A DNA stretch of 51,908 nt from Planctomycetota bacterium (GTDB taxonomy: Bacteria > Planctomycetota > Planctomycetia > Planctomycetales > Planctomycetaceae). The position numbers were made by a program, and so were the translations under genes. The notes under the pieces are model-generated. The model had not been told where the DNA came from. It was given only the letters and a program-made list of their open reading frames with translations, and searched no databases. The DNA lies in the NCBI GenBank assembly GCA_018242525.1, contig JAFEBS010000046.1:17318-69225 (forward strand), written 5' to 3'. The number at the start of each line of letters is the position of its first letter. The stretch's first letter is position 1. Positions 25,849 through 35,416 of this stretch are shown in pieces.

Positions 25849-28800
25849 GTGGTCTATCACATTGCCGTTTTGAATCTCGACAGCACGGACGCGACCTTGG
25901 CCAAGAAGTCAACTCGAAAACCCAAGACCACTCCTGTCAGCGACGGAATAGCCGATCCGGTTGTAGACGTTGCACTTATGGCGGAATCCGTCGAGGCGGA
26001 GACTCAGCAAATCGGGCGATTTGTCTGGGAGCACCTCTCGCGGCGCAAACCGTCCATCTTTGAACGACGCTGGTGGGATGAACGAATCCTGGGAGCGGCG
26101 ATGGCTGATGAGTCGCTCAAGGTGCAAATGTTTCGCTTTGTCGATGTTCTCCCCCGTCTGAAGACGCACCGCGAAGTGACCCGGCACCTGCAGGAATATT
26201 TCCTCGAAGCCAAAGAACATCTGCCGTGGGCGGTCGAAATGGTCCGGTTCGGCGTGGAGCACCTGGCCCCGGAATCAGTCTTGTCCCGGGCTCTGGCCTA
26301 CAATGCCCGCGCCAATGCCACCCGCATGGCCCGACGTTTCATCGCCGGGACGAATGTCGACGAAGTTCTGTCGGCCGTTACCACACTCCGCAAGAACGGG
26401 TTCGCGTTTACTCTCGATCTGCTCGGCGAAGCGGTCATCAGCGAGACCGAAGCGGAAGCGTACCAGCAGTCGTATCTGGGCCTGATCGACGGGTTGGCGG
26501 GGGTCGTCAATCGGTGGCCGGAACATTCGCAACTGGACTGTGATCACGATGGTCCGATCCCCCGGGTGAACGTGTCGATCAAGCTCTCGGGACTGGTCAG
26601 CCATTTCCGGTTGACCGATGCTGCGGGAACCGCCGATGCCGTCAAGTCCCGCTTGCGACCGCTGCTGCGCAAGGCTCGCGAACAACATGCCTATGTTCAT
26701 GTCGACATGGAACAGCACGCGTACAAAGCCCTGACGCTGGAGATCTTCAAGCAGACCCTGGTGGAAAACGAATTTCGCGACTGGGCCGATGTCGGCATCG
26801 TCATCCAGGCCTACCTGCCGGATTCGGAGCGGGATCTGGCGGGACTGCTGGAGTGGTCGAAGCAGCGCGGCACGCCGGTCTGGGTTCGTCTGGTCAAGGG
26901 CGCCTACTGGGATTACGAAACCGTGGTCTCGGCCTGCCGCAACTGGCCAGTTCCTGTTTACGAGGAAAAGTGGCAATCGGACGACAGCTATGAACGGCTG
27001 ACGGCCACTCTGCTGCAGAATCACACCCTGCTGCGGCCGGCTTTCGGCAGTCACAACCTGCGCAGCCTGTCGCACGCGCTGGCGTGTGCCAAGCAACTGA
27101 AGGTTCCGGAAGGGGCGTTCGAGTTGCAGATGTTGTACGGGATGGCCGAGGAACAGGCGCGGGCCTTCAGTGAAATGGGGCATCGCGTCCGGATCTACAC
27201 TCCCTTCGGCCAGTTGATGCCGGGGATGGCCTACCTGGTCCGACGCCTGCTGGAAAACACCTCCAACGACTCCTTCCTGCGACACAGCTACGACGAACAC
27301 GTGAAGATCGAGGAACTGCTGATGAAACCGACCGAACTGGCTGCGAAGATCCCCCCCCGGAAGAAACAGCCTGTCCCGGAATTCCTGAACGAACCGACCG
27401 CCGACTTCAGCCAGGAAGCCGTCCGCGAAAAGATGCTGGATGCCCTGGACAGGGTCTACGATGAACTGGGCGAAGACTACGCCATTGTCATCGGCGGCAA
27501 ATCCATTCACGCCCGCCCGATGATGGTGTCCCGCAATCCATCGCATAAGGAACAGGTCGTCGGCCGCATCGCTTCGGCCACCACGGACGACGTCGAAAAC
27601 GCCATCGAAGCGGCCCGGCGTGCCTTCCCGCAATGGTCCAAAACCGAAGTTCAATATCGCGCCGAGTACCTGGAACTGATCGCTCGCGAACTGCGCGAAC
27701 GCCGATTCGAATTGGCGGCGTGGCAGGTCTACGAATGCGGCAAGCCCTGGGCTGAAGCGGATGCCGACGTCTGCGAAGCAATCGACTTCTGCATCTATTA
27801 TTCACAACAGATGCGTCAACTGGACGATCCGTTGCGATTCGATTTGCCGGGCGAAGAGAACAGGTACTTCTACCGTCCACGCGGCGTCGTGGCGGTCATC
27901 TCGCCGTGGAACTTCCCGCTGGCAATTCTGACCGGGATGACGACTGCGGCTTTAGTGGCGGGGAACACCGTCATCATGAAGCCGGCCGAACAGTCTTCGG
28001 TGGTCGGTGCAAAATTCATGGAAGTCATCCTGGCCGCCGGATTGCCCGATGGTGTCGTCAACTTCCTACCGGGGATTGGCGAAGAAGTTGGGCCGTTGCT
28101 GGTTGGCAGTCCGGATGTCGACGTGATTGCCTTCACCGGTTCACGCCAAGTCGGTCTGTCGATCAACGAACAGGCGTCCGCGGCCCATGGGGCCCAAACC
28201 AGCGTCAAGCATGTTATCGCCGAAATGGGGGGCAAGAACGCGATTATTGTCGACAACGATGCCGACCTGGACGAAGCCGTCACCGGAGTGATCCAGAGTG
28301 CCTTCGGCTATGCTGGTCAGAAGTGTTCGGCCTGCTCACGAGTGATCGTGCTCGCCGACGCCTACCAGGAATTTGTGAACCGGCTCGTGGATGCCACGAA
28401 ATCACTGAAGGTCGGCCCGGCCGAATTGCCGGGCAGCGACATCGGTCCGGTGATCGATGAAGAGTCGGCCACCCGCATCCTGCGGTACATCGAACAGGCC
28501 GAAACGCTGGAAGAATCCCAGTTACTGCTGGGCGAGGTCGACGCGAAACTCTCTGCCGAAGGCTATTTCATCGGCCCCCATATTTTCGCGAACGTGGCAC
28601 CGGATTCCGCGATCGCTCAGGAAGAGATCTTCGGTCCGGTCCTGGTCGTCTTCCAGGCGAAGGACATCAGCGAAGCGCTGGCGATCGCCAACGGGACGGA
28701 CTACGCCCTGACAGGCGGATGCTATAGCCGCAGCCCGGCGAATCTGAAGCGAGTTCGCAACGAGTTTGCAGTCGGTAACCTGTATCTGAATCGCCCGATT

Positions 28801-28971
28801 ACCGGGGCGCTGGTCGGTCGCCAACCGTTCGGCGGCTTCAAGATGAGCGGCATCGGCAGCAAGGCGGGCGGCCCCGATTACCTGAAGCATTTTCTGATCC
28901 CGATCAACGTCACCGAGAACACGCTGCGTCGAGGCTTCGCGCCGACGGCCGGCGCGGAAGAGCAGGAATGA
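25849..28971 (+). CDS. putA: Proline dehydrogenase/P5C dehydrogenase (PutA-type)
   Basis: Bifunctional enzyme oxidising proline to pyrroline-5-carboxylate and then to glutamate. The N-terminal PRODH barrel (about residues 100-480) shows VNVSIKLSGL, YVHVDMEQHAYK, VWVRLVKGAYWDYE and MAYLVRRLLENT. The aldehyde dehydrogenase part (about 520-1010) has SPWNFPLAI, FTGSRQVGL, the general-base glutamate at about 792 in AEMGGKN, and the catalytic cysteine at about 826 in AGQKCSACSR. No ribbon-helix-helix DNA-binding domain is present, unlike E. coli PutA. I use the GTG at 25849, although no ribosome site is visible; an in-frame ATG at 25978 would remove 43 residues of low complexity and is a realistic alternative start. 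Length 1040 residues. Confidence 0.93.
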   Translation: MVYHIAVLNLDSTDATLAKKSTRKPKTTPVSDGIADPVVDVALMAESVEAETQQIGRFVWEHLSRRKPSIFERRWWDERILGAAMADESLKVQMFRFVDVLPRLKTHREVTRHLQEYFLEAKEHLPWAVEMVRFGVEHLAPESVLSRALAYNARANATRMARRFIAGTNVDEVLSAVTTLRKNGFAFTLDLLGEAVISETEAEAYQQSYLGLIDGLAGVVNRWPEHSQLDCDHDGPIPRVNVSIKLSGLVSHFRLTDAAGTADAVKSRLRPLLRKAREQHAYVHVDMEQHAYKALTLEIFKQTLVENEFRDWADVGIVIQAYLPDSERDLAGLLEWSKQRGTPVWVRLVKGAYWDYETVVSACRNWPVPVYEEKWQSDDSYERLTATLLQNHTLLRPAFGSHNLRSLSHALACAKQLKVPEGAFELQMLYGMAEEQARAFSEMGHRVRIYTPFGQLMPGMAYLVRRLLENTSNDSFLRHSYDEHVKIEELLMKPTELAAKIPPRKKQPVPEFLNEPTADFSQEAVREKMLDALDRVYDELGEDYAIVIGGKSIHARPMMVSRNPSHKEQVVGRIASATTDDVENAIEAARRAFPQWSKTEVQYRAEYLELIARELRERRFELAAWQVYECGKPWAEADADVCEAIDFCIYYSQQMRQLDDPLRFDLPGEENRYFYRPRGVVAVISPWNFPLAILTGMTTAALVAGNTVIMKPAEQSSVVGAKFMEVILAAGLPDGVVNFLPGIGEEVGPLLVGSPDVDVIAFTGSRQVGLSINEQASAAHGAQTSVKHVIAEMGGKNAIIVDNDADLDEAVTGVIQSAFGYAGQKCSACSRVIVLADAYQEFVNRLVDATKSLKVGPAELPGSDIGPVIDEESATRILRYIEQAETLEESQLLLGEVDAKLSAEGYFIGPHIFANVAPDSAIAQEEIFGPVLVVFQAKDISEALAIANGTDYALTGGCYSRSPANLKRVRNEFAVGNLYLNRPITGALVGRQPFGGFKMSGIGSKAGGPDYLKHFLIPINVTENTLRRGFAPTAGAEEQE

Positions 28972-28972
28972 G

Positions 28973-30031
28973 TCAGTACGTCACACCGGCTCGCACCATC
29001 ACCGTTCCACCCGGATTCAGTGACGCCGTGCTGTTCGAGAAGTGGACTTTACGCATGAAGACGTAGCCCGCTTCCAGGCGTCCGGCGATTCCATTGGGGG
29101 CCTTGGTTTCGTAGCCGACCAGCAGGCGGTTGTCTGTGTAGATGAACGTATCCTGGGCCCCCGAGGTCTGTTGGACAGCCCACGTATTGCCGCCGAAGAT
29201 CTCGGCTCCGGCGTACACCCAGTTTTCGCGGGTTCCGTTCACGCTGATCCGTCGCATCACGCGCGGCCGGGGAATCAGCAGTTCGACTTTCAAATCATCA
29301 CGCGGCGTGTAGATCAGGCCGGCAATCGGCATCGCCAGCAGGTTTTTACGGCCCAGGTACAGGATCCCGGCCGACACCTTCAAATTGGGATTCAGGTCCT
29401 TGACCAGGATTGCCCGGCCGGTGACGCGAACCCCCTGACCCGCTGTGCCGTTCAAGTCCGAGTAAACACCACCGCCCGCTCCCAGGTCGATCCCCCACGT
29501 TTCCTTTAGTGGGAGATACCACCGCAATTCCGAGGTCAGTCCATACAACCGATTGGGAACATCCAGAGCCGCCGGTGCACTGATGAATGTCGTCCCGGCC
29601 CCCATGGCCAGTCGTAACGGAGATCCCTTCACGAACAGCGGGAAGATCAACTGGGATTTCAAATCAACGTCAGAGACACCAAACCCGTCCACGGGAGACA
29701 GATAGGTGGCGGTCACTCCCGAATCCATGAACGGGATCCGACGCTGCGGCGTCACCGGGGCTGTATCGACACACGAGCCATCCCCGTCGTCCCCAGAGTC
29801 GTCGCCCGGCAGATAGGCGGGTGCATAGTGTCGCTGGACTCGATCCAGGTCCCATTGCTCGCTCGGGTCTTCCCCATCCAGCGGCCCCGAGATCTGGGCG
29901 GCGGGCCGCAGAAACGGATCGCGCAGCGATTCGTCCACGAATGCGGGATGCAGTTCGACGTCGGATTGTCCCCACGACAATCCCGACGTCGCCAGGACGA
30001 TCGCCAAAGCGCAACAGACCGCACGACTCAT
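28973..30031 (-). CDS. Predicted outer-membrane beta-barrel protein
   Basis: A 352-residue protein with a signal peptide (MSRAVCCALAIVLATSGLSWG) and a low-complexity acidic linker up to about residue 100. The rest is alternating strands (FGVSDVDLKSQLIFPLFV; WYLPLKETWGIDLGAGGGVY; LPLFV) and it ends in an aromatic strand (VMVRAGVTY), as in DUF6268-like planctomycete barrel proteins. It lies convergent with putA, with stops one base apart. Role is unknown. Confidence 0.6.
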   Translation of the reverse strand: MSRAVCCALAIVLATSGLSWGQSDVELHPAFVDESLRDPFLRPAAQISGPLDGEDPSEQWDLDRVQRHYAPAYLPGDDSGDDGDGSCVDTAPVTPQRRIPFMDSGVTATYLSPVDGFGVSDVDLKSQLIFPLFVKGSPLRLAMGAGTTFISAPAALDVPNRLYGLTSELRWYLPLKETWGIDLGAGGGVYSDLNGTAGQGVRVTGRAILVKDLNPNLKVSAGILYLGRKNLLAMPIAGLIYTPRDDLKVELLIPRPRVMRRISVNGTRENWVYAGAEIFGGNTWAVQQTSGAQDTFIYTDNRLLVGYETKAPNGIAGRLEAGYVFMRKVHFSNSTASLNPGGTVMVRAGVTY

Positions 30032-30047
30032 GAAGGCCGCCCTGCCC

Positions 30048-30151
30048 TAGCAGCCCGTGGAAAAAGGGGTCTGACCCTCTCCGGGCATGCGATTTTCAAG
30101 GTGAATCGACTGCCCTCCAAAGGGTCAGACCCCTTTTTCCACGGGCTGCTA
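30048..30151. repeat. Palindromic element with 31-base perfect arms
   Basis: Arms 30048-30078 and 30121-30151 are perfectly complementary over 31 bases and contain TAGCAGCCCGTGG outside and GGGGTCTGACCCT inside. The outer motif recurs alone at 4394-4406 and about 51690-51702. Confidence 0.85.
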
Positions 30152-30341
30152 GGAGTGAATGCTGGAAGAGTCCAGTGAATTGCCACCAGGCCGTACGCCG
30201 ATCACGTACGGAATGTCCGCGCCAAAGCGCACAATTTGACAATCGACCGTACTGACCCAAAACCTTCAGCTTCAGCCGAAAACGGGTTCACAACCGGCAG
30301 TTCATGCCGTTGCCGGTCCGGCGCACTGGGCTTCGTCAGCC

Positions 30342-30433
30342 TTGCCCACAAAATGGGGTCTGACCCCCTCCCAATGTGGTTTCTATTCAAATCAGAAATC
30401 TGTGGCAGGGGTCTGACCCCATTTTGTGGGCAA
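30342..30433. repeat. Palindromic element with GGGGTCTGACCCC arms
   Basis: Arms 30342-30367 and 30408-30433 pair at 25 of 26 positions and contain TTGCCCACAAAATGGGGTC. They match the element inside the phage block (16396-16501). With 30048-30151, it occupies much of the 565-base gap 30032-30596, where I see no convincing gene; a 46-codon frame from 30463 overlaps the next start but has no family. Confidence 0.8.
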
Positions 30434-30596
30434 AGCCCTTCCGGATACTTTCAGGAAATCCCATGAACTTCCCAAGACTGTTGACCCTGCCGACGAAGAA
30501 ACTGAGGATGGTATCCGTCGGCCACCGCAAATCTGTGGCTGAGGTCGCTTTGCTCGCCACAAATCAAATCCGTCCTACGAAACTGCTCGCAACACC

Positions 30597-31265
30597 ATGC
30601 TGAACAGTCGCACCCCACTACTGCAGCGCATCCTGGCCCTGCTGGCCGTCGTTGTGATTGTCAAAGTCACCGTGGCGGTTGTCCTGGGATATCGCGAATA
30701 CATCCCGCCCGATTTCAATTCCGATTTCCTGCACGGCCGCGAATCTTACTTCGCCCACGATTACCAATGGGCCTTCTATCCTCATATCATCTCGGGGCCG
30801 GTGACGTTGATCCTGGGTTTGATCCTGATCAGCAACCGGTTTCGCACGCGATTTCCCCAGTGGCATCGGCGTCTCGGCCGGGTCCAGGTCTTTTGCGTGT
30901 TGCTCCTGGTGTCTCCCAGCGGACTCTGGATGGCCTGGTATGCCGCGCCGGGACCGGTGGCAGGAATCAGCTTCGCGATCCTGTCCGTGCTGACGGGCGC
31001 GTGCGTCGTACTCGGCTGGCAGGCGGCGGTGAAGCGGCGGTTTGCCATTCATCGTGTTTGGATGGGGCGCTGCTTTGTGTTGCTCTGTTCGGCCGTCGTC
31101 CTGCGTGTTGTCGGCGGATTGGGGTCTGTCGGCGGCGTCCAGTCCGATTGGTACGACCCGCTCGCGTCCTGGGCGAGTTGGGTTGTGCCGCTTGTGGCAT
31201 TTGAAATGCGAGGCTGGAGACAGTTTCACCACTCAATCCGGCCAGCTCAGAACTCGACGACCTGA
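30597..31265 (+). CDS. DUF2306 membrane protein
   Basis: A 222-residue multi-span membrane protein of the DUF2306 type. It starts with a hydrophobic helix (LALLAVVVIVKVTVAVVLGY), then the conserved WAFYPHIISGPVTLILGLIL, the HRRLGRVQV turn and an HRVWMGR segment near the end. Histidines in the helices suggest a possible metal or heme interaction, but function is unknown. The stop overlaps the convergent DUF1559 gene by 19 bases. Confidence 0.75.
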   Translation: MLNSRTPLLQRILALLAVVVIVKVTVAVVLGYREYIPPDFNSDFLHGRESYFAHDYQWAFYPHIISGPVTLILGLILISNRFRTRFPQWHRRLGRVQVFCVLLLVSPSGLWMAWYAAPGPVAGISFAILSVLTGACVVLGWQAAVKRRFAIHRVWMGRCFVLLCSAVVLRVVGGLGSVGGVQSDWYDPLASWASWVVPLVAFEMRGWRQFHHSIRPAQNSTT

Positions 31266-31999
31266 TCGTTTCCCGCGATTGTGATCAGTGCACGACGCTG
31301 GTCAGCGGACAGTTTCTCTGGCAGGAATCGGATCGAACCGTCGGCGAGCAAGGCGTGGGTTCCGCCTGCATGTAGCAGTTTGGACTTCGGGCCGAATCCC
31401 AGAACCAGCGACTCATCCGCATCCACAGGAGACATCCAGTGGACCGCGTGCGCGGCATCCACCTCGATCACCATCACCGTATTCGCCGTCCCGTCTTTGA
31501 AGTCCGAGATCTGCCTGGATTCAGCGGGAAGAAAGCTGCCACCTCGTGCCACCACAGCCAAGTAGGTCGTCTGACCAGCCGGGGCCGTTGAGGAAGGGCA
31601 TTCATACGTGGGGATTTTCGTTTGGAAGGCGACCTCATTGGCGGGATCGTCCCACGGCTTCGACAGGTCAATCTTCTGGTACAGCGGAGCGTTGTCGAGA
31701 TACGGCAGCAGAAGAGTCCGCCAACTGTGCAACGGTCTTCCGTTGGCATCGACTGTGTATGCGGGCGGAAATACCCCGTATTCATCCGCATAGTTGTGCA
31801 GGGCCAAGCCGATCTGCTTGAGATTGTTTTTGCATTGCACCCTCCGGGCCGCCGGGCGGGCACTGCGCGTCGCCGGTGCCAACAATGCAATCAACACAAT
31901 GACGATCCCAATGACCACAAGCAGTTCGATCAGGGTGAGACCACGCCTTGAGTTCTGAGTCCTCAGGCGTGACAGATCCATACCGCAAGACCTACGCAT
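31247..31999 (-). CDS. DUF1559 pilin-like protein
   Basis: A 250-residue type II pseudopilin-like DUF1559 protein. The prepilin signal RRGLTLIELLVVIGI has a cleavage glycine before a hydrophobic helix. The rest shows NNLKQIGLALHNYADEYGVF and HAGGTHALLADGSIRFL, hallmarks of this large planctomycete family. ATG at 31999 has GGAGG upstream. Probably membrane-anchored after prepilin processing; the family's role is not established. Confidence 0.92.
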   Translation of the reverse strand: MRRSCGMDLSRLRTQNSRRGLTLIELLVVIGIVIVLIALLAPATRSARPAARRVQCKNNLKQIGLALHNYADEYGVFPPAYTVDANGRPLHSWRTLLLPYLDNAPLYQKIDLSKPWDDPANEVAFQTKIPTYECPSSTAPAGQTTYLAVVARGGSFLPAESRQISDFKDGTANTVMVIEVDAAHAVHWMSPVDADESLVLGFGPKSKLLHAGGTHALLADGSIRFLPEKLSADQRRALITIAGNDQVVEF

Positions 32000-32172
32000 G
32001 ATTCTGCCTCCGAGATGACTGACGATGATTGAAGATATGACGTCCCGGCACAGGTCATTCTATCAGTCAGCCCAGGCGATCCAAGAGGCTTTCCGTTTGG
32101 AACCGAAACAGGTCCACCCTCCCGATGCTCCAGACGCAGGCAACCTCGATTCCGGCAACCTCGACCTCATTG

Positions 32173-32991
32173 TCAGGCTGAAGCCTGATCTGCGGGATTT
32201 TCTGGCGTTGGACTCTGCGTCTCCTGCCTTCGCCAGGCGGCTGAGATCGGATAGACCTCGCGTCGCAGGCGATTGATTCCCCCCAGTGGTCGATGGTCTG
32301 CGATGGCGTGCCAGACGTTAAAGGACAGTTGGCGGGATGTCGCCGCCTGTGACTCCGTGTTGATCTCCTGCCGGGGAAGCATTACGTGCGCGACCGTGCG
32401 GTATGGCGATTCGCCTTCCGGCCATTCGACCGTGGCATCCTCCACCGGCATGCTGCTGGCAGACGTTCGCAGTTGAATCTGGAACTCGAACAACAATTGT
32501 TGCGATCGCAAGGTTTCTTCCAGCATCAGCCGCAGTGCATCCGGTTGAGTTCCCAGCCGGGATGCCAGATCCAGCCAGTTTCCAGGCAGATTCCCGGCAG
32601 GCAGGACTCGGTATTTCGCCACGTACTGGCCGAACCGAATGGGAACCATGCTGAAATAGGTATTGCTCGCCGGATGTGTCGGCAGTTGTCCGGCAATCTG
32701 GACAGCAGTCAACGCTTCGCGCCAGTGCCAGCGCAAGGGGTTCCAGTCACCACCAGTCAGCCCTTCTGCGATGGTCACCAGAGGATTGTCATTCGCGGCT
32801 ACCAGCACCTGTTCGACGCGCAAAAAGTCCTTCACATTCCGGGCGAAGAACACGGGATGGTTCACCATCACGAAGTCCTGTGCCCGCACACCGTTGTCAT
32901 CCGAAGTCAGCCAGTTTCCTTCGACGTCGAACACCTTGATCGCCAGTCCACGCCCATCGGGGATCTGAAAGGTTGAACTGGTCTGTTCCAA
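32173..32991 (-). pseudogene. Catalase-family protein fragment (N-terminus missing)
   Basis: The open frame encodes the core and C-terminus of a catalase-related heme protein: PDGRGLAIKVFDVEGNW, QDFVMVNHPVFFARNV, and near the end SFNVWHAIADHRPLGGINRL, a clear family signature. About 90-100 N-terminal residues, which would carry the distal histidine in this family, are absent from this frame. Extending upstream gives only unlikely sequence and the first start is a TTG at 32991. Other frames at 33000-33160 look partly protein-like (for example ELSGSDWYPLYAYIRR from a GTG at 33164), so one or more frameshifts are possible. The region just upstream is occupied by a dispersed repeat, supporting decay. 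Confidence 0.55.
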
Positions 32992-33207
32992 CCGGAAGCG
33001 GGTTCGCGAGTTTGGCAGGATCGTAGCCGGCGGCGAATGTATGCATAGAGTGGATACCAGTCGCTGCCGCTGAGCTCGGTGAATGATTCTTGGGCAAGAG
33101 GGGCCTGGGCATCGCCTGCTTGGAGCACAGCGGGTGAGGGCGCATCGGAAAGATTCTGAGGCACGCTTTGGGCTGGCCGCGGATTACACCCGCTGCTAAT
33201 AGTGCCT

Positions 33208-33285
33208 TGCGGCTCACAAAGTCAGAGCCATTGGGTGCCAGGACCGGCCTGCCGAAGTGTCCTTCAAAGCTCAGTTCGGCAGGCC
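33208..33285. repeat. Dispersed repeat copy 2 and small hairpin
   Basis: The core TTGCGGCTCACAAAGT occurs at 33208-33222. Next to it, GGCCTGCCGAA (33246-33256) and TTCGGCAGGCC (33275-33285) form a perfect 11-base stem. The hairpin lies just downstream of the lipoprotein stop at 33301 and might end its transcript. Confidence 0.65.
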
Positions 33286-33300
33286 AGTGCCAGTAACGGA

Positions 33301-33780
33301 TCACAGGTTGAAGTCGACGTCCTTGGCACCTTTTTCTGGTACGTCGAATTCTAACTTGGTTGTCGCCTGGGAACTGAACTCGGGCGGGATTAATTGTTTG
33401 GCGGACGACCGGGACGCGTTGGCATCCTGAGCAGCCTCAAGCTGTCCCGGATCGTTCAAGGCCATGACGGGATCGTCCGTAGGCGCTGCGTTCTGACTTC
33501 CCCCTTCGAGCTTCGAGATGAAAACCTTGTTGGCACCAATCGCAGCCCCTTGGACCAGACGATACTTTCCAGCCGCGTCGGTCTTTGCAAACCCCGTGAA
33601 ACCGGCCGTGTAGAAGTAGACTTCCGCCCCTTCGAGCGGCTTTCCTCCCAAAGTGATCGTCCCGGATACCGGAGCTTTGGGGGTTGATCCCTTTGTCGAC
33701 TGTGCTTCACGACCACATCCCACCAGCACTACACAGCAGAGAACGCCGAATCCCCAACTGCTGAATCGTCGATCGCTCAC
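33301..33780 (-). CDS. Small lipoprotein with carboxypeptidase-regulatory-like fold
   Basis: A 159-residue putative lipoprotein. Beginning at the GTG at 33780, eight bases after AGGAG, it has a signal with lipobox VLVGC, then an APVSGTITLGGKPLEGAEVY strand pattern followed by TDAAGKYRLVQGA, typical of the carboxypeptidase regulatory-like (transthyretin-like) domain common in planctomycete lipoproteins. The open frame continues to 33885 without a good start. It lies downstream of a DUF1559 gene, and such pairs are common in this group. Confidence 0.8.
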   Translation of the reverse strand: MSDRRFSSWGFGVLCCVVLVGCGREAQSTKGSTPKAPVSGTITLGGKPLEGAEVYFYTAGFTGFAKTDAAGKYRLVQGAAIGANKVFISKLEGGSQNAAPTDDPVMALNDPGQLEAAQDANASRSSAKQLIPPEFSSQATTKLEFDVPEKGAKDVDFNL

Positions 33781-33856
33781 AACTTGCACTCCTGCTTTGG
33801 TCCCTGTCCAACGGATTCTCCTCTCACACCAAGAGGAGCAGGAAATCCTCGGCGAA

Positions 33857-34882
<1,026 letters not shown>

Positions 34883-35416
34883 CGGATGCTCCAGAGAGAA
34901 ATGGCCATCAGACGCTAAGGAAAATCTGGGTATCCCCAGAAACAGACATGTGACAAGATGATTCGACGAGAAATCGTGCGTTACGAGATGTGCCGATCAG
35001 GTTGCCGAAATCCATCAAGAATGGCAAGTGTTTTTTCTGAGATTGCCGCTTTTTCTGCGATGAATAGAAATCAGGCTTTGGCCTGAGTTCAAAGTGGCCT
35101 TGGACGTCGACAAAGTCTGTCAAGTGGTGCCAAAAGCGTGCTCGTTGTTTCAGACGAGCAAATCAAATTCCAGATTCTTGATTTGCAAACCCTGCTTCGG
35201 AAACCCGACATTTTGTTTTGAAATCAGCCGGTTTGGATCGAAGCATTCCCGCAATACGGAATGCCGAAGAAACGTCGCGCGCGATCGCCTGCTTAACTCG
35301 AATGCAAGGATGCCATGAAATCTCTCTGCAGCCGAGCGGTCGATTCCAGCGTCCAATGTCATGCGCTCACGAAATCGGTTCCCGATTTGGCGGGCAACGC
35401 CAGTCGGACTCCAACG
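34883..35416. other. Intergenic stretch, no supported gene
   Basis: About 534 bases of relatively AT-rich sequence between the DUF1559 gene and the MFS gene. Frames of 60-85 codons exist on both strands but none shows a domain or a good start. It presumably holds the promoter of the DUF1559 gene. Confidence 0.5.
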
